A stretch of DNA of 64,000 nt from an uncultured Methanoregula sp. (GCF_963662735.1 NZ_OY759744.1:124001-188000); one strand, 5' to 3'. Shown: positions 35,667 through 44,740, numbered from the stretch's first letter. Numbers and translations: made by a program. The notes: a model not told the origin generated them from the letters alone.

Positions 35667-37094
35667 TTATTCAGCAATCGCATGCGAGTTCTTGTCGCCC
35701 CGCCCGATTCCCTTGTAAATAAACCCGGCCCGGATATAGGAATCCGGGTCAGCCAGGTTGCGCCCGTCGACAATCACGGGGTGTTTCTTCCCGGACAGGT
35801 TTTTGAGATAGGCTGCATCGAGTGTCCGGTACTGATGGTGGCCGGCAAAGATCACGATTGCATCGGCATTCCGGATCGCTTCTTCCACAAAGGGCTCGAA
35901 GGTCAGGCCGGGATACTCGGCAACGTACGGGTCGTGGATGGCAACCGTGGCCCCTTCCCGGATGAGAAGATCCCGGTACGGTTCTGATGGGGTATTCCGG
36001 GAATCATCCGAGTTCGAGAGGAAGGCCCAGCCAAGCAGGGCGATCTTCGCACCATTGGGGGATACACCGGCCCGCTTCAGGCCGTCCATGGTGAGCCGGA
36101 ACATGTGGGTTGGCATGAAGTCATTGATCCGACGGGCAAGCACGTAGAGCGAAGGTTCGCCCGGAGGATAATCGAGCAGGCCTTTTCCCAGCACCTGCAC
36201 GCCCCGTTCGAGGTGATAGGTATCCTTGGTCAGGCAGTGGCCGCCAACGCCGGCCCCGGGCCAGAGCATGGCACGCGTGATCCCCTTGCCCTTGAGGCTG
36301 TCGACCCCGGTCCGGACATCGTAGACGTTAATGCCCATTGCTTCGCAATAAAGCGCAAGTTCGTTGATGGCCGCTATCTGGAGGTCCCGGAAGGTGTTCT
36401 CCGCGGTCTTGGTCACTTCCGCAGCGGTTGAGGACATGGGAATGACCTTCCCGAGCGTAAGGACCGGCGAGTACAGTTCGGCAGCCCGCTTTGTGCTCAC
36501 CTCATCGATCCCGCCCACAATCCGGTCGTGCTCCCGGATGTTCCGAAGGAGCCGGCCTACCATGACCCGCTCGGGTGCATGGGCGAGCGCGAAATCGACA
36601 CCGGCCCGGAGGCTGGATTCCTGTTCAAGGATCTCCCGGGCAAGACCGGTCGTGGTCCCGGGGGTGATTGTTGATTCCAGTACCACGAGCATGCCGGAGG
36701 TAAGGTACTTCCCAACGTTCCGGATCCCCTCTTTCAGGGCCGAGAAGTCCGGCAGGAGATCCTCCTTGTTCAAAAACGGGGTCTGGATGGAGAGCGTGAC
36801 CGCGTCCAGCTCCCGGATCTTCGAGAAGTCAGAGGTGCAGGAAAACTTTGCCGCAGTAACCACTTTTGATAAGAGCTCCTCAAGGCCCGGTTCCTCACCT
36901 TTGAGCGGGCTCTCGCCCCGGTTCAGCATCGCGATCTTGTAACCCGATGACGGCGAATCGCGCTGGAACCCGTACACCCGGTCAAAGACCGGCGCATCCG
37001 CAAACAGGGCAGCAGCCGGTATCCCGACATAACCCATGCCAATGACGCCGATCGTTTTTATCGGCCCGCGTTTCGTGATCTGATCTGAAAGCAT
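35667..37094 (-). CDS. nucleotide-sugar dehydrogenase (UDP-HexNAc 6-dehydrogenase type)
   Basis: The enzyme oxidises C6 of a UDP-sugar in two steps using NAD. It has the N-terminal GMGYVGIPAAALFA Rossmann motif, the middle helix bundle with EVTKTAENTFRDLQIAAINELA, and the catalytic Cys287 in GAGVGGHCLTKD. The C-terminal domain has LLGWAFLSNSDDSRNTPS and IHDPYV. It resembles WecC/WbpA-type UDP-N-acetylhexosamine dehydrogenases. ATG 37094 has GGGAG nearby; the longer frame to 37217 runs into the neighbouring gene. It is third in an operon with an oxidoreductase and an aminotransferase, as in the UDP-GlcNAc3NAcA/ManNAc3NAcA pathway (inference). Confidence 0.88.
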   Translation of the reverse strand: MLSDQITKRGPIKTIGVIGMGYVGIPAAALFADAPVFDRVYGFQRDSPSSGYKIAMLNRGESPLKGEEPGLEELLSKVVTAAKFSCTSDFSKIRELDAVTLSIQTPFLNKEDLLPDFSALKEGIRNVGKYLTSGMLVVLESTITPGTTTGLAREILEQESSLRAGVDFALAHAPERVMVGRLLRNIREHDRIVGGIDEVSTKRAAELYSPVLTLGKVIPMSSTAAEVTKTAENTFRDLQIAAINELALYCEAMGINVYDVRTGVDSLKGKGITRAMLWPGAGVGGHCLTKDTYHLERGVQVLGKGLLDYPPGEPSLYVLARRINDFMPTHMFRLTMDGLKRAGVSPNGAKIALLGWAFLSNSDDSRNTPSEPYRDLLIREGATVAIHDPYVAEYPGLTFEPFVEEAIRNADAIVIFAGHHQYRTLDAAYLKNLSGKKHPVIVDGRNLADPDSYIRAGFIYKGIGRGDKNSHAIAE

Positions 37095-37119
37095 CAGGTT
37101 CTCCCGTGCACCAACCGGG

Positions 37120-38022
37120 TCAGAGCCCAGAAAGAATGGTCTCGCACACCCGCAGGTTCTCAACAGCCTGCTCCGGCGTGACCGGGAACGGCTTCTTATC
37201 CCGCACGCATTCCACAAACGTCCCCAGCTCCCGTTTCAGGGGCTCAAGCTTGTTGACCATCACCTTTTCGATGATGTTCTCCTGCACGTAGCGCTCTGCT
37301 TCGAACTGGTACTGCCCGGGCTTGCGGTAGATGGTGATCTCCTGGGTCATGTAGTCCCCTTCAACCGTGAACTCTTCCGCTTCAATGTAGATCATCCGGA
37401 TCTTCTTCGAGGATTTGCGGCTGGCCGAAAGAGCAACCGGCATTGTCCCGCACTTCGCAAGCACGCTGCAGACATCGGTGTTGCCCGCACTGTCGATGGA
37501 TGAGGGCTTCCCGAACAGGCTGATGAGGACATCGATATCATGGATCATCAGGTCCTCGACAACCGTGCTGCCGGTAACCCTTGCCGATGCGGGATTATGC
37601 CGTTTCATCTCCACATACAGCGGCTTGTTTACGATCTTCCGGATCTCCTGGACAATCGGGTTGAACCGTTCGATATGACCTACGCCTATCGTGATCCCGG
37701 CGGGCGCATGGGACAGGAGGGAGGTTGCTTCGGCAGAAGTTGCGCAGATGGGCTTTTCGATGAGTACGGATACTCCCGCATCAAAAACCTGACGGACCAC
37801 GTTATTGTGAAACTGCGTCGGGACGCAGACGCTGACCGCATCGCAGGCATCGAGGATCTTATCTATCGACGGGAACGCAGTAGCACCGTGCTGTTTTGCG
37901 ATCTCCTCCGCTGCAGCAGTGTTGAGATCGAAGACCCCGACCGATCCCACGCTCTTGAGCTCGGAATAGACGCGGACGTGGTTCCGTCCCATAATGCCGG
38001 TGCCAATAACCCCGACATCCAT
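37120..38022 (-). CDS. Gfo/Idh/MocA family oxidoreductase (WbpB-like)
   Basis: The N-terminal NAD-binding fold (MDVGVIGTGIMGRNHVRVYSEL) leads to ISVCV-type strand and the family EKP motif (VSVLIEKPICAT). The C-terminal half is the substrate-binding sheet, with HIERFNP and VEDLMIHDIDVL (catalytic His/Asp region). Between an aminotransferase and a nucleotide-sugar dehydrogenase, it most likely makes the 3-keto sugar from a UDP-HexNAc uronate. That substrate is inference from context. It abuts the aminotransferase gene exactly (stop/start at 38022/38023). Confidence 0.88.
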   Translation of the reverse strand: MDVGVIGTGIMGRNHVRVYSELKSVGSVGVFDLNTAAAEEIAKQHGATAFPSIDKILDACDAVSVCVPTQFHNNVVRQVFDAGVSVLIEKPICATSAEATSLLSHAPAGITIGVGHIERFNPIVQEIRKIVNKPLYVEMKRHNPASARVTGSTVVEDLMIHDIDVLISLFGKPSSIDSAGNTDVCSVLAKCGTMPVALSASRKSSKKIRMIYIEAEEFTVEGDYMTQEITIYRKPGQYQFEAERYVQENIIEKVMVNKLEPLKRELGTFVECVRDKKPFPVTPEQAVENLRVCETILSGL

Positions 38023-39117
38023 TCATTTCACCTTGTTGATGGTATCGCAGATGTGCGCAAGTTCCTTCTGGTCGAGCAGCGGGTGGACCGGCAGGCTCAG
38101 GACCGATGAGGAGAGCCGGGTCGAGACCGGACAGGGATCGGGACCGGTTTCCGTATTGTACAACGGCTGGTGGTGGATGGGGATGGGATAGTGTACCGCA
38201 GATCCGATCCCCTTCAGTTTGAGATAATCCATGAATTCATCTCGTTTCATCGGGAACTCTTCGGTAAGCCGGACTACGTACTGGTGGTATACGGGGCTGG
38301 TACCCTGCATGACCTTTGGGGTTATGAGCCCTTTTACCGAGAGATTCGCATTGTAATACTCGGCATTCTTCCTCCTGCGGAGATTGAACTTGTCGAGCTT
38401 TCTGAGCTGGACAAGGCCGATAGCCGCGGCCATGTCCGTCATCCGGTAATTGTACCCGAGCCGGGTATGGAGATACTTCTCCTTCTGGCCGTGGTTGACA
38501 ATCAGGCGCACGCGGTCGGCAAGTGCCCGGTCATTGGTCGTGACCATCCCGCCTTCCCCGGTGATCATGTTCTTGGTGGCATAGAACGAGAAGCAGCCAA
38601 GGTTAGAGAGCCCCCCGACTTTTGCACCATTGTAGAGTGCACCGTGTGCCTGGGCTGCGTCCTCGATGAGCTTCAGGTTCCGGGTGTCGCAGATCTTTTT
38701 CACCGCATCGACATCGAACGGCTGGCCGAAGAGGTGGACCCCGATTACGGCCCGGGTCTTTTCCGTTATCTTTTCCTCGATCCGGGCGGGATCGATATTG
38801 AACGTCTGTTCATCGACATCAGCAAAGACGGGTCTGGCCCCGCACATGGAGACCGATGTGGCCGTTGCAATGAACGAGAACGAGGGGACGATCACCTCGT
38901 CGCCGAGACCGATATCGATGGCAAGAAGGGCAGCATGCAGCGCAGCGGTTCCATTGTTGATAGCAATGGCGTGGGTAGTGCTGCAGTAGTCAGCAAACTT
39001 CTGTTCGAACTGGGCTACACGCTCGCCCGCGGCAAGCATCCCGGATTCGAGGACTTCGGTCACCGCCAGTATCTCATCCTGACCTATCGCCGGCCGTGCA
39101 ATTGGTATGATGTCCAC
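38023..39117 (-). CDS. DegT/DnrJ/EryC1 family PLP aminotransferase (WbpE-like)
   Basis: This is a sugar aminotransferase. Its fold starts with IPIARPAIGQDEILAV and VLESGMLAAGERVAQFE. It has NNGTAALHAALLA, the PLP-contacting ED-AQAHGA and the Schiff-base Lys182 in CFSFYATKNMITGEGG. GTG 39117 was chosen because GAGGGA precedes it by 6 bases. The longer frame to 39168 adds unconserved residues. It probably transaminates the 3-keto sugar made by the adjacent oxidoreductase, feeding surface or N-glycan synthesis (inference). It is the first gene of the trio; TATA-like CGTATAAAAGTG lies at about 39147. Confidence 0.9.
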   Translation of the reverse strand: MDIIPIARPAIGQDEILAVTEVLESGMLAAGERVAQFEQKFADYCSTTHAIAINNGTAALHAALLAIDIGLGDEVIVPSFSFIATATSVSMCGARPVFADVDEQTFNIDPARIEEKITEKTRAVIGVHLFGQPFDVDAVKKICDTRNLKLIEDAAQAHGALYNGAKVGGLSNLGCFSFYATKNMITGEGGMVTTNDRALADRVRLIVNHGQKEKYLHTRLGYNYRMTDMAAAIGLVQLRKLDKFNLRRRKNAEYYNANLSVKGLITPKVMQGTSPVYHQYVVRLTEEFPMKRDEFMDYLKLKGIGSAVHYPIPIHHQPLYNTETGPDPCPVSTRLSSSVLSLPVHPLLDQKELAHICDTINKVK

Positions 39118-39297
39118 GAGTATTCCCTCACAAAAATTATTGAATCGTATAAAAGTGTGCGTAACCATCCAATAATATCATTCCTGCCGGTGCGTCTTTG
39201 CGGGAATCAGAAGACACCCCCAAATCGCGTGCCATCCCATGGGGAAGGAATAGCTAATTAGGGCAGGAAATACAAGTTCTGTACACAAGAGGGAGGA

Positions 39298-40200
39298 GTG
39301 GGAACGCAGCATATCATATCCATCGGTGATTTTGACCGGGATGAGATCGACCGCCTGCTGGATCACGCAGGCCAGATCGACAGGAAAAAGTTTGATCCGG
39401 ATGCACTTGTCGGCAAGATCCTTGCCGTCCTCTTTTTTGAACCCAGCACGCGGACGCGGATGTCCTTTGAATCCGCCATGGCGCGCCTTGGCGGCACGTC
39501 CATCTCGGTCGGCAGCGTTGACGCGTGCTCCATGGCAAAAGGAGAAACCCTCGCCGATACGATCCGGGTGGTGAGCGGGTACGCGGATGCCATCGTGATC
39601 CGGCACCCCAAGGAAGGGGCGGCCCGGCTTGCAGCAGAATTCTCCACCGTGCCGGTCATCAATGCCGGCGACGGGGCGGGCCAGCACCCGTCCCAGACGC
39701 TCCTCGATCTCTATACCATCCGCCAGTCTATGCCCATCGATGGCATCGACATCGCGCTGGTCGGCGACCTCCGCTACGGGCGGACCGCCCATTCGCTGGC
39801 TTCGGCCCTCTCGCTCTACCATGCCCGGCTGCACACGGTCTCGCCGAACGGGCTCGAACTCCCGGCAAACCTTGCCGCAGAACTCCGGGACAAGGGAATG
39901 GAGATTGTCGAGCATGACAGCATCGATGAAGTTATTCCCGAGGTGGATGTGCTCTACGTCACCCGTATCCAGAAGGAACGGTTCCCCGATTCTGCCTCGT
40001 ACTTCAATGTCTCCAGCAGTTACCGTATCACCCCCGAGCTCCTCGCCGGTGCCCGCAAGCACCTGATCGTCCTCCACCCCCTGCCAAGAGTGGACGAGAT
40101 TGATCCCCGGGTGGACGAGTCCCCCCATGCAAAGTACTTCGAACAGTCCAGAAACGGCGTACCCACGCGGATGGCAATGCTCCTCCAGGTGCTGCAATGA
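39298..40200 (+). CDS. pyrB: aspartate carbamoyltransferase catalytic subunit
   Basis: PyrB joins carbamoyl phosphate and aspartate in the first committed step of pyrimidine synthesis. The carbamoyl-phosphate loop FFEPSTRTRMSFESAM (near residues 47-62), HPSQTLLDLYTI, and LHPLPRVDEI near 262 are diagnostic. Length 300 is standard. The GTG start sits directly after GGGAGGA, an unusually tight spacing. The stop overlaps pyrI by 4 bases (ATGA), so the two subunits are coupled. Confidence 0.97.
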   Translation: MGTQHIISIGDFDRDEIDRLLDHAGQIDRKKFDPDALVGKILAVLFFEPSTRTRMSFESAMARLGGTSISVGSVDACSMAKGETLADTIRVVSGYADAIVIRHPKEGAARLAAEFSTVPVINAGDGAGQHPSQTLLDLYTIRQSMPIDGIDIALVGDLRYGRTAHSLASALSLYHARLHTVSPNGLELPANLAAELRDKGMEIVEHDSIDEVIPEVDVLYVTRIQKERFPDSASYFNVSSSYRITPELLAGARKHLIVLHPLPRVDEIDPRVDESPHAKYFEQSRNGVPTRMAMLLQVLQ

Positions 40201-40670
40201 AGACAAGCGAGGCTGCAGAGAACGAAGGGCTCCTGGTGCGGAGGATCAAGAACGGCACCGTGATCGACCATATTGACGGCGGGGAGGCCCTCAATGTTGT
40301 CAAGATCCTCGGGATCACCGGGGCAACGCAGGAAGCTCTCTCGATTGCAACGAACGTTCCGAGCAGGGACATGGGGAGAAAGGACATCGTCAAGCTCACC
40401 AACCGCGAGCTCTCCAAGGAAGAGGTCAACCGCATAGCGCTCATCTCCCCCCATGCAACCATCAATATCATCCGGAATTTCAAGGTCTGGGAGAAGAAAG
40501 GAGTCGAGATCCCGACCCTGATAGAGGGGATCGTCCGCTGCCCGAACCCCGGCTGCATCTCCAATACCCATGAACCCATAACAAGCAAGTTCGAAGTGAC
40601 GCCGAAAGGACTGCACTGCAAATACTGCGACTGGGTTATAACAAAAGACTTAACCAGCCATATCATCTGA
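40197..40670 (+). CDS. pyrI: aspartate carbamoyltransferase regulatory subunit
   Basis: PyrI binds CTP/ATP and links catalytic trimers. The N-terminal allosteric domain (LLVRRIKNGTVIDHID; NVPSRDMGRKDIVKL) is followed by the zinc domain with Cys115, Cys120, Cys141 and Cys144 (CPNPGC and CKYC). Its 157 residues and coupling to pyrB are normal. The zinc domain contacts the catalytic subunit. It converges on coaD. Confidence 0.97.
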   Translation: MKTSEAAENEGLLVRRIKNGTVIDHIDGGEALNVVKILGITGATQEALSIATNVPSRDMGRKDIVKLTNRELSKEEVNRIALISPHATINIIRNFKVWEKKGVEIPTLIEGIVRCPNPGCISNTHEPITSKFEVTPKGLHCKYCDWVITKDLTSHII

Positions 40671-40691
40671 CCGGTCCCGGTCTCTTTTTAC

Positions 40692-40704
40692 TTTTTTTAA
40701 AAAA
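40692..40704. terminator. bidirectional T/A tract between pyrI and coaD
   Basis: Seven T residues followed by a run of A lie between the two convergent stop codons. Read on either strand this gives a T-tract just past the gene end, suiting termination in both directions. Confidence 0.45.
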
Positions 40705-41172
40705 TCAGTGCATCTGATTGAGCAGGTGCCCGTGGATATCGATCTCGCCCCGGAAGATCCGGGTGCTGGAGATCCAGCGCCCGTCATCGGCGAGCACACA
40801 GCTGATCTGGTGGATATCCACTTTTTTTGCCCCTTTCTGTTTCCGGAGCTTGTTGATCTCGACAGCAACGGGAAGCGTCTCTTCCGAGACAACGATCGCA
40901 TCGAAATCCGCATCTATGGCAGGGCCGTACCGGTCACTGAGGGGCTCGATGTGCCAGGTTGCCGGAAACCGGCTGGTCTCTATGAATGCCTCGAGTTCTG
41001 CTTTCCTTGTTGAAAACGGGCGGATAGGGTGAACCTTCCGGCTGGCAAAGGCGTCCGTGGTAAGGCCGATGGTAACCTGGCCACCGGCTCCTGCGATCCC
41101 GAACGACCGGCCAAGGAGCTGCTTGTGCCCGTCATGGAGCGGATCGAACGTTCCCCCGACCATAACCTTCAT
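40705..41172 (-). CDS. coaD: phosphopantetheine adenylyltransferase, archaeal type
   Basis: This enzyme makes dephospho-CoA from 4'-phosphopantetheine and ATP. The nucleotidyltransferase motif is GGTFDPLHDGHKQLL (T8, H13, H16). The second motif ISSTRI near the C-terminus replaces bacterial ISSTxxR. Length (155) and the overall pattern match the archaeal PPAT family rather than bacterial CoaD. It is divergent from the gamma-carbonic anhydrase gene (30 bases between starts). Confidence 0.93.
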   Translation of the reverse strand: MKVMVGGTFDPLHDGHKQLLGRSFGIAGAGGQVTIGLTTDAFASRKVHPIRPFSTRKAELEAFIETSRFPATWHIEPLSDRYGPAIDADFDAIVVSEETLPVAVEINKLRKQKGAKKVDIHQISCVLADDGRWISSTRIFRGEIDIHGHLLNQMH

Positions 41173-41202
41173 ACTCTTTGATTCTTAATTTTGTACGTTA
41201 TT

Positions 41203-41700
41203 ATGCGTATGGATGCGAAGGTCTCCGGCGTGCCGCTTTTCAAAGCGGAAAACGCAACGGTCATCGGTGATGTCACCATCGGCAGTCAGGTGGGAATCTG
41301 GTTCGGTGCGGTCATCCGGGCTGACAAGGACAGGATCGTGATCGGGGACCGGTCCAACATCCAGGACAACTGCGTGGTCCATACAAGCAAGGGGTTTCCC
41401 ACGCTGGTCGGCAATGATGTGTCGGTCGGCCACGGGGCCATCCTCCACGGGTGCACCCTTGGCGACCAGGTCCTTGTCGGCATGGGCGCAATCGTGCTCA
41501 ACGGCGCACAGGTGGGAAAGGGCTCCCTGATAGGCGCCGGTGCGGTTGTAACCGAGGGCATGGTAGTCCCTGAAGGATCAGTCATTGTCGGTATCCCCGG
41601 CAAGATAATCAAGCAGACAACGGATGCCCAGAAAGAGCATATCCTGAACAATGCGGTATCCTACGTGGAACTTGCTGGGGAGTACGTCCGCCATGGGTAA
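41203..41700 (+). CDS. gamma-carbonic anhydrase family hexapeptide protein
   Basis: A left-handed beta helix built from hexapeptide repeats. The zinc-site pattern is present: NIQDNCVVHTS, VSVGHGAILHGC (His ligands) and GMGAIVLNGA. These match the Cam/CaiE/YrdA group, which includes the first gamma carbonic anhydrase (Cam of Methanosarcina). Without the acidic loop of Cam, enzymatic activity is uncertain. ATG 41203 was taken. Its last 8 bases overlap the HdrA-like gene, indicating coupling. Confidence 0.88.
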   Translation: MRMDAKVSGVPLFKAENATVIGDVTIGSQVGIWFGAVIRADKDRIVIGDRSNIQDNCVVHTSKGFPTLVGNDVSVGHGAILHGCTLGDQVLVGMGAIVLNGAQVGKGSLIGAGAVVTEGMVVPEGSVIVGIPGKIIKQTTDAQKEHILNNAVSYVELAGEYVRHG

Positions 41701-42973
41701 TGTCGTAGTCATCGGAGCGGGTATTACCGGCATCCAGGCTGCGCTGGATATTGCCGGCCACGGGATTCACGTTCACTTAATCGAGCGCGAACCCAGCATC
41801 GGGGGCCACATGGCGCAGCTCGACAAGACGTTTCCCACCAACGACTGCTCGATGTGCATCCTCTCCCCCAAGATGGTAGATGTGGCACGCCATCCGTACA
41901 TCACCGTCCACACCTGCACGGAAGTGGAGAGCATCGGGGGGGATGTAGGCCATTTCAAGGTCATCCTGAAGAAACACCCGCGTTACATTGACGAGGTTGC
42001 CTGTACTGGCTGCGGCGACTGCATCGAGATCTGCCCGGTCGAGGTATACAACCGCTTCGATGCCGGTATCGGGGTCCGCAAGGCAATCTACAAGCCCCAT
42101 CCGCAGGTCGTGCCGGATATCGTGATCAAGGACCCGGAGCACTGCATTGAATGCGGCCTCTGCTATGATTCCTGTGGTCCCGGCGCAGTCCTGCGGGATG
42201 ACAAGGAGAAGACCGTGGAGATCGAAGCTGCCAGTATCCTGATAACGACCGGGTATACAGTCTTTGATGCCGGTCAGAAATCACAGTTCGGCCACCTCAT
42301 CCTGCCGGACGTGGTGACGAGCCTTGAACTGGAGCGGATGATCAATGCGAGCGGGCCAACGGGCGGGAAAATAAAGCGGCTCAGTGATGGCAGGATACCG
42401 GAGTCCATGGTTTTTGTCCAGTGCGTGGGTTCCCGGGACATGACGATTGGCCGGCCCTGGTGTTCCTGCGTCTGCTGCATGCAGGCCTTAAAGAACGCGA
42501 TGCTCATCAAGGAGAAGAACCCGCAGATGGACATTATCATCTGCTACATGGACATCCGCTCCTATGGCAAGGGATACGAGGAGTACTTCGAACGGGCAAA
42601 AGCTCTGGGCATCCGTTTCCTGCGGGGCATGCCATCCGATGTCCTCGCGGACCGGAGCGGTATGATCCTTCAGGTAGAAGACTCGGAGACGGGCGAAGTC
42701 CAGGTCCTCCACCCCGATCTCGTAGTCCTCTCGGTCGGTATCGGCCCCTCCGACAAGACTGCCGGGATTGCCAGTAAGCTTGGCATCCCGGTCGAGGAGA
42801 GCGGGTTCATCCGCCCAATCAATGATGCGGTGGATACGGTAGGGACGATCCGCCCGGGGATCTATGTTGCCGGGACCGCAACAGCGCCCCGGGATATTCC
42901 CGACAGCGTGGCATCGGGGGAGTCTGCGGCCATGCGGGCATATATCGACGCAGTAAGGACGCGATCCGCTTGA
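41693..42973 (+). CDS. short HdrA-like flavin/iron-sulfur protein
   Basis: This 426-residue protein resembles the core of heterodisulfide reductase subunit A. It has a FAD fold (VVVIGAGITGIQAALDIAG, residues 4-22), NDCSMCILSPKMVDV (50-64), and two [4Fe-4S] sites: Cys104/107/110/114 and Cys151/154/157/161. Then come FVQCVGSRD and CSCVCCMQALKNAM and a closing FAD motif. Full HdrA is about 650 residues and has extra ferredoxin modules that are absent here. It may bifurcate or shuttle electrons for an unknown partner. It is coupled to the upstream gamma-CA and downstream mtnA (TTGA overlap). Confidence 0.85.
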   Translation: MGNVVVIGAGITGIQAALDIAGHGIHVHLIEREPSIGGHMAQLDKTFPTNDCSMCILSPKMVDVARHPYITVHTCTEVESIGGDVGHFKVILKKHPRYIDEVACTGCGDCIEICPVEVYNRFDAGIGVRKAIYKPHPQVVPDIVIKDPEHCIECGLCYDSCGPGAVLRDDKEKTVEIEAASILITTGYTVFDAGQKSQFGHLILPDVVTSLELERMINASGPTGGKIKRLSDGRIPESMVFVQCVGSRDMTIGRPWCSCVCCMQALKNAMLIKEKNPQMDIIICYMDIRSYGKGYEEYFERAKALGIRFLRGMPSDVLADRSGMILQVEDSETGEVQVLHPDLVVLSVGIGPSDKTAGIASKLGIPVEESGFIRPINDAVDTVGTIRPGIYVAGTATAPRDIPDSVASGESAAMRAYIDAVRTRSA

Positions 42974-44016
42974 CGGAAGGGACAAAAACGCTCTGGTGGG
43001 ATGCTGCCGCGGGTAGTATCCGGTACATTGACCAGACGCTCCTTCCCGGTGAATATACCATTGTCAGCTGCACCAGTGTCGAGCGGCTCGCCACCGCGAT
43101 CCGGAGGCTTGAGATCCGGGGAGCACCCGCACTGGGTGTTGCCGGGGGATATGGCGTTGCACTTGCGTCGGTAACTTCCCGGGAGAAAGATATCCGGAGC
43201 TTCCTGAAGGAAGTCTCAGCTGCGGCAGACCTGCTCCGTTCCACCCGGCCGACCGCAATCAACCTTGCCTGGGGAATCGACCGGGTTCTCGGAAAAATTT
43301 CATCGTGTACCGATGTCGGCGCAGCCCGGGAGCTTGCCATACTGGAGGCAGAGACCATTGCCCGCGAGGATACGGACTGCTGCCATGCCATCGGGAAACA
43401 CGGCGCGGCATTGCTTCCCGATACCTGCACGGTACTCACCCACTGCAATGCCGGGGCCCTTGCCTGTTCGTCGTGGGGAACGGCACTCGGGGTGATCCGG
43501 TCGGCAGTCCGGGAAGGCAAGAACGTCAAAGTCATCTCCTGCGAGACCCGCCCGCTCCTTCAGGGAGCACGGCTGACCGCGTGGGAGCTTGCCGAGGACG
43601 GGATCGATGTCACGACCATCACCGATTCCATGGCAGCCCACTTCATGCGGGCGGGTGCAATCGATGCCGTGATCGTGGGAGCCGACCGGATCACCGGCGA
43701 TGCCGTGTTCAACAAGATCGGGACGTACATGCACGCGGTCTGCGCCCGCCACCACGGGATCCCGTTTTACGTAGCGGCACCACTCTCGACATTCGACGGT
43801 GAAAAGAGCGAGCGGGATGTAGTCATCGAAGAACGCGGGAGGGAGGAAGTGACGACCATGGGGAACCGTGTCTTTGTTCCCGACAAGGCACACGTGCGGA
43901 ACCCGGCCTTCGATGCTACCCCCATGGATCTCGTCACTGCCATCGTGACCGAGCACGGCGTGGTGCGCCCGCCGCTGGATCTCCGGTCGCTTTTATCCCG
44001 CCCCAGCACAATATGA
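42970..44016 (+). CDS. mtnA: S-methyl-5-thioribose-1-phosphate isomerase
   Basis: MtnA isomerises methylthioribose-1-phosphate (or ribose-1,5-bisphosphate relatives) and shares the eIF2B-alpha fold. Motifs are LEIRGAPALGVAGGYG, the catalytic Cys159 in THCNAGALA and Asp239 in VGADRITGDAVFNKIGTY, plus VCARHHGIPFYVAAP. Both catalytic residues sit where the B. subtilis enzyme has Cys160 and Asp240. It starts with TTG inside the HdrA stop (TTGA). In methanogens it could serve methionine salvage or a nucleoside pathway; no other salvage gene is nearby. Confidence 0.9.
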   Translation: MTEGTKTLWWDAAAGSIRYIDQTLLPGEYTIVSCTSVERLATAIRRLEIRGAPALGVAGGYGVALASVTSREKDIRSFLKEVSAAADLLRSTRPTAINLAWGIDRVLGKISSCTDVGAARELAILEAETIAREDTDCCHAIGKHGAALLPDTCTVLTHCNAGALACSSWGTALGVIRSAVREGKNVKVISCETRPLLQGARLTAWELAEDGIDVTTITDSMAAHFMRAGAIDAVIVGADRITGDAVFNKIGTYMHAVCARHHGIPFYVAAPLSTFDGEKSERDVVIEERGREEVTTMGNRVFVPDKAHVRNPAFDATPMDLVTAIVTEHGVVRPPLDLRSLLSRPSTI

Positions 44017-44038
44017 TCCTGAATTAACGCAACCGATC

Positions 44039-44740
44039 ATGGACTTTGACCTAGCTACCTGGAACCACCTGATGTATCTCATCGGTGAAGTGACGGTTCT
44101 CCTGATACTCGGAGCTGTCGCCGTCGCGTTCGTGCTGGTCGTCATCTCGCTCTACTCCATCCGGAAAGGCAGGCTGTACTTCCCGAGAGTCATCAAAGCC
44201 GGCCTCGTCTTTCTCGAAGGCCTGATGAAAGCCATGTTCCGGCTTCTGGGTATCGAGGACCGGGAGATGTTTGCTTTCTTCATCAAGCTGCACAACTCCA
44301 TGAACACGGCAGCATTCGAGCGGATCCCGGTTGCCGAACGGGCTGTCTTCATGCCCCAGTGCCTGCGTTCCTCGTACTGCCCGGCTCACCTGACCCCGGA
44401 AGGTCTCAAGTGCTGCAACTGCGGCAAGTGCAGCGTAGGTGAGGCCCGCATCATGCTGGAGCGGCTCGGGTACAGGATTTTCATTGTGCCCGGGTCCTCG
44501 TTCATAAAAAGGATGGTCAAGAAGTACCGCCCGAAAGCCATCATCGGCGTAGGATGCCTTGCAGAAGTCAAAGAAGGTATCGACATGGCCGACAAGATGG
44601 GCCTCGTGGTTATGGGCGTGGTCACCTTAAAAGAAGGATGTGTCGAGACAATCGTGAACTGGCCCGATGTCTACGAAGTAGCGACCCTGGGAATTGATCC
44701 GGCCTCAATTCCCGAGGACCTTCATATTCTTGCCAACTAG
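44039..44740 (+). CDS. DUF116 family membrane protein
   Basis: A strong N-terminal membrane helix (residues 14-40) is followed by a cytoplasmic cysteine-rich domain: FMPQCLRSSYCPAHL, then GLKCCNCGKCSVGEARIMLERLGY, VPGSSFIKRMV and IIGVGCLAEVKEG, VTLKEGCVETIVNW. This Cys arrangement is diagnostic of DUF116, found across methanogens and some bacteria with unknown function; metal or cluster binding is likely. It follows mtnA by 22 bases and may belong to the HdrA-like cluster. Its last 36 bases overlap a convergent bactofilin-like gene. Confidence 0.88.
   Translation: MDFDLATWNHLMYLIGEVTVLLILGAVAVAFVLVVISLYSIRKGRLYFPRVIKAGLVFLEGLMKAMFRLLGIEDREMFAFFIKLHNSMNTAAFERIPVAERAVFMPQCLRSSYCPAHLTPEGLKCCNCGKCSVGEARIMLERLGYRIFIVPGSSFIKRMVKKYRPKAIIGVGCLAEVKEGIDMADKMGLVVMGVVTLKEGCVETIVNWPDVYEVATLGIDPASIPEDLHILAN

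Noticed and set aside
39178..40206. Minus-strand frame of 342 codons opposite pyrB
   Set aside because: PyrB on the plus strand has all catalytic motifs and is coupled to pyrI; the opposite frame is a GC-rich shadow.
44017..44038. Break between mtnA and DUF116 as an operon end
   Set aside because: Only 22 bases with no T-tract, so a shared transcript is more likely.
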